Shown in pieces: positions 42,642 through 44,116 of a stretch of 44,116 nt of DNA. Numbering within the stretch: the stretch's first letter is position 1; every line of letters begins with the position of its first letter. The notes under the pieces were generated by a model. That model saw only the letters and a program-made list of their open reading frames with translations. It did not search any database and had not been told where the DNA came from. The translations under genes were made by a program, and so were the position numbers. Source of the DNA: Aureimonas flava (GTDB taxonomy: Bacteria; Pseudomonadota; Alphaproteobacteria; Rhizobiales; Rhizobiaceae); NCBI RefSeq assembly GCF_003583935.1, contig NZ_QYRN01000015.1, forward strand, positions 1-44,116. Reading direction: 5' to 3'.

Positions 42642-43949
42642 GTGATCACCGATCTCTCCGCCTTTGCCGCCGAGCGCGGCGTGAAGTACTTCATGATCAG
42701 CTACACCGACCTGTTCGGCGGCCAGCGGGCCAAGCTCGTGCCGGCGCAGGCGATCGCGGAGATGCAGAAGGACGGCGCGGGGTTCGCGGGCTTCGCCACC
42801 TGGCTCGACCTCACCCCGGCCCATCCCGATCTCTTCGCCATGCCGGACCCCGGCTCGGTGATCCAGCTTCCCTGGAAGCCGGAAGTGGCCTGGGTGCCGG
42901 CGGACGGGGTGATGGAGGACCGGCCCGTCGACCAGGCGCCGCGCGTCGTGCTCAAGCGTCTGGTGGAGCAGGCGGCGGCGCAGGGGCTGCGGGTGAAGAC
43001 CGGCGTGGAGGCCGAGTTCTTCCTGACGACGCCCGACGGCGGGCGCATCTCCGACGACCTCGATACCGCCGAGAAGCCCTGCTACGACCAGCAGGCCGTG
43101 ATGCGCCGCTACGACGTGATCGCCGAGATCTGCGACCACATGCTGGCGCTCGGCTGGAAGCCCTACCAGAACGACCACGAGGACGCGAACGGCCAGTTCG
43201 AGATGAACTGGGAATACGACGACGCTCTGGCGACCGCCGACAAGCACTCCTTCTTCAAGTTCATGGTCAAGTCCGTCGCCGAGAAGCACGGGCTGCGCGC
43301 CACCTTCATGCCCAAGCCCTTCAAGGGGCTGACCGGCAACGGCTGCCATTGCCACATCTCGGTCTGGAACGCGGACGGGACGCAGAACGCCTTCGCCGAC
43401 AAGGCCGAGCCCTTCGGCCTGTCGGCCAAGGGGCGCCACTTCCTCGGCGGCATCATGAAGCACGCCTCGGCGCTGGCGGCGATCACCAACCCGACCGTCA
43501 ACTCCTACAAGCGCATCAACGCGCCGCGCACCATCTCGGGCGCGACCTGGGCGCCGAACTCCGTGACCTGGACCGGCAACAACCGCACCCACATGGTGCG
43601 CGTGCCGGGGCCCGGCCGCTTCGAGCTGCGCCTGCCCGACGGCGCGGTGAACCCCTACCTGCTCCAGGCCGTGATCATCGCCGCCGGCCTCGACGGCATC
43701 CAGGGCAGCGCCGATCCCGGCCCGCACCACGACATCGACATGTATCGCGAGGGGCACACGGTCACCGACGCGCCCAAGCTGCCCCTCAACCTCCTGGACG
43801 CCCTGCGCCGCTTCGACGAGGACGCATCGCTGAAGTCCGCGATGGGCGCGGAATTCTCCGCCGCCTACCTGAAGCTGAAGCAACTGGAGTGGACCAGCTA
43901 CTGCAACCACTTCACCGCCTGGGAACGGGACAATGCCTTCGATGTCTGA
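42642..43949 (+). CDS. gmaS: Gamma-glutamylmethylamide synthetase GmaS (glutamine synthetase family)
   Basis: GmaS joins methylamine to glutamate with ATP, giving gamma-glutamylmethylamide for MgsABC. The 435-residue protein is a glutamine-synthetase-family member with GVEAEFFL, NGQFEMNW, GNGCHCHISVW and NPTVNSYKRINAPRT motifs. The family-typical GmaS opening ITDLSAFAAERGVKYFMISYTDLFGGQRAKLVP is visible in outline. Translation starts at a GTG (42642) preceded by AGGGGA. It follows mgsABC directly and overlaps the start of purU. A housekeeping glutamine synthetase is unlikely, given the context and the short N-terminus. Confidence 0.88.
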   Translation: MITDLSAFAAERGVKYFMISYTDLFGGQRAKLVPAQAIAEMQKDGAGFAGFATWLDLTPAHPDLFAMPDPGSVIQLPWKPEVAWVPADGVMEDRPVDQAPRVVLKRLVEQAAAQGLRVKTGVEAEFFLTTPDGGRISDDLDTAEKPCYDQQAVMRRYDVIAEICDHMLALGWKPYQNDHEDANGQFEMNWEYDDALATADKHSFFKFMVKSVAEKHGLRATFMPKPFKGLTGNGCHCHISVWNADGTQNAFADKAEPFGLSAKGRHFLGGIMKHASALAAITNPTVNSYKRINAPRTISGATWAPNSVTWTGNNRTHMVRVPGPGRFELRLPDGAVNPYLLQAVIIAAGLDGIQGSADPGPHHDIDMYREGHTVTDAPKLPLNLLDALRRFDEDASLKSAMGAEFSAAYLKLKQLEWTSYCNHFTAWERDNAFDV

Positions 43950-44116
43950 GATCGCGCAGCCTGCCGCCCGTTCCGCCTCCGTGGAGCGCTTTGTCCTGAC
44001 GGTGACCTGTCCGACGGCGCGCGGGATCGTTGCGGCGATCTCGACGTACCTGTCTGGGAAGGGGTGCAACATCGTCGATTCGGCGCAGTTCGACGACCTG
44101 GAGAGCGGGCGCTTCT
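43942..44116 (+). CDS. purU: Formyltetrahydrofolate deformylase PurU, 5' part
   Basis: The frame from ATG 43942 (or 43933, three codons earlier) runs off the right edge. It encodes the N-terminal ACT domain of PurU: FVLTVTCPTARGIVAAISTYL, GCNIVDSAQFDD and LESGRF. PurU releases formate from 10-formyl-tetrahydrofolate. In methylated-amine users this completes folate-linked oxidation of formaldehyde, so its place directly after gmaS is meaningful. The start overlaps the end of gmaS by 8 bases (or 17 for the earlier ATG). Confidence 0.85.
   Translation, partial: MSEIAQPAARSASVERFVLTVTCPTARGIVAAISTYLSGKGCNIVDSAQFDDLESGRF

Noticed and set aside
42642-43949. Housekeeping glutamine synthetase
   Set aside because: Context with mgsABC and purU, and the family-typical opening, point to GmaS.

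Overview
The window is about 44 kb of GC-rich DNA with dense, short-spaced operons. Its gene families (DmmABCD, Tdm, MgsABC/GmaS, KduD, FCD-type GntR regulators) suit an alphaproteobacterium, most likely Hyphomicrobiales or a relative; this is inferred from gene content only. I found no tRNA, rRNA, CRISPR array or replication origin.

Left part (1-9.2 kb): the edge holds the tail of an IS3-family element sitting in a truncated IS5-family transposase. Next is a sugar-acid module. An ABC importer (binding protein, two permeases, ATPase) reads leftward, a GntR/FCD regulator also reads leftward, and an enolase-superfamily enzyme, a KduD dehydrogenase and a zinc alcohol dehydrogenase read rightward. 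Matching palindromes lie in front of both arms, so one repressor probably controls both.

Middle (9.2-28.7 kb): a leftward series encodes a glyoxalase-like protein, a serine acetyltransferase that looks frameshifted at its N-terminus, an aldehyde dehydrogenase overlapping a beta-hydroxyacid dehydrogenase, a LysR regulator, and an M20 amidohydrolase with a small membrane protein and a DUF3100 membrane protein. A membrane GGDEF-EAL protein lies divergent to a SAM methyltransferase resembling the PhcB-like group. A second import operon follows: DapA-family lyase, GntR regulator, binding protein, two permeases, ATPase. A RidA-family protein lies divergent to a LysR regulator.

Right part (28.7-44.1 kb): this is the clearest system, an aerobic methylated-amine pathway. 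Leftward from a control region at 38.2-38.7 kb run an APC permease, dmmA, dmmB, dmmC, dmmD, tmm and tdm. Rightward run an XRE-cupin regulator, mgsA, mgsB, mgsC, gmaS and the start of purU. Together these predict trimethylamine to TMAO (Tmm), TMAO to dimethylamine plus formaldehyde (Tdm), dimethylamine to methylamine (DmmABC with DmmD trapping formaldehyde on folate), methylamine to gamma-glutamylmethylamide (GmaS) and then N-methylglutamate (MgsABC). PurU releases formate from the folate one-carbon pool. N-methylglutamate dehydrogenase (mgdABCD) is not in the window and would be expected just beyond the right edge. Many gene junctions carry perfect GC-rich hairpins without a U-tract.
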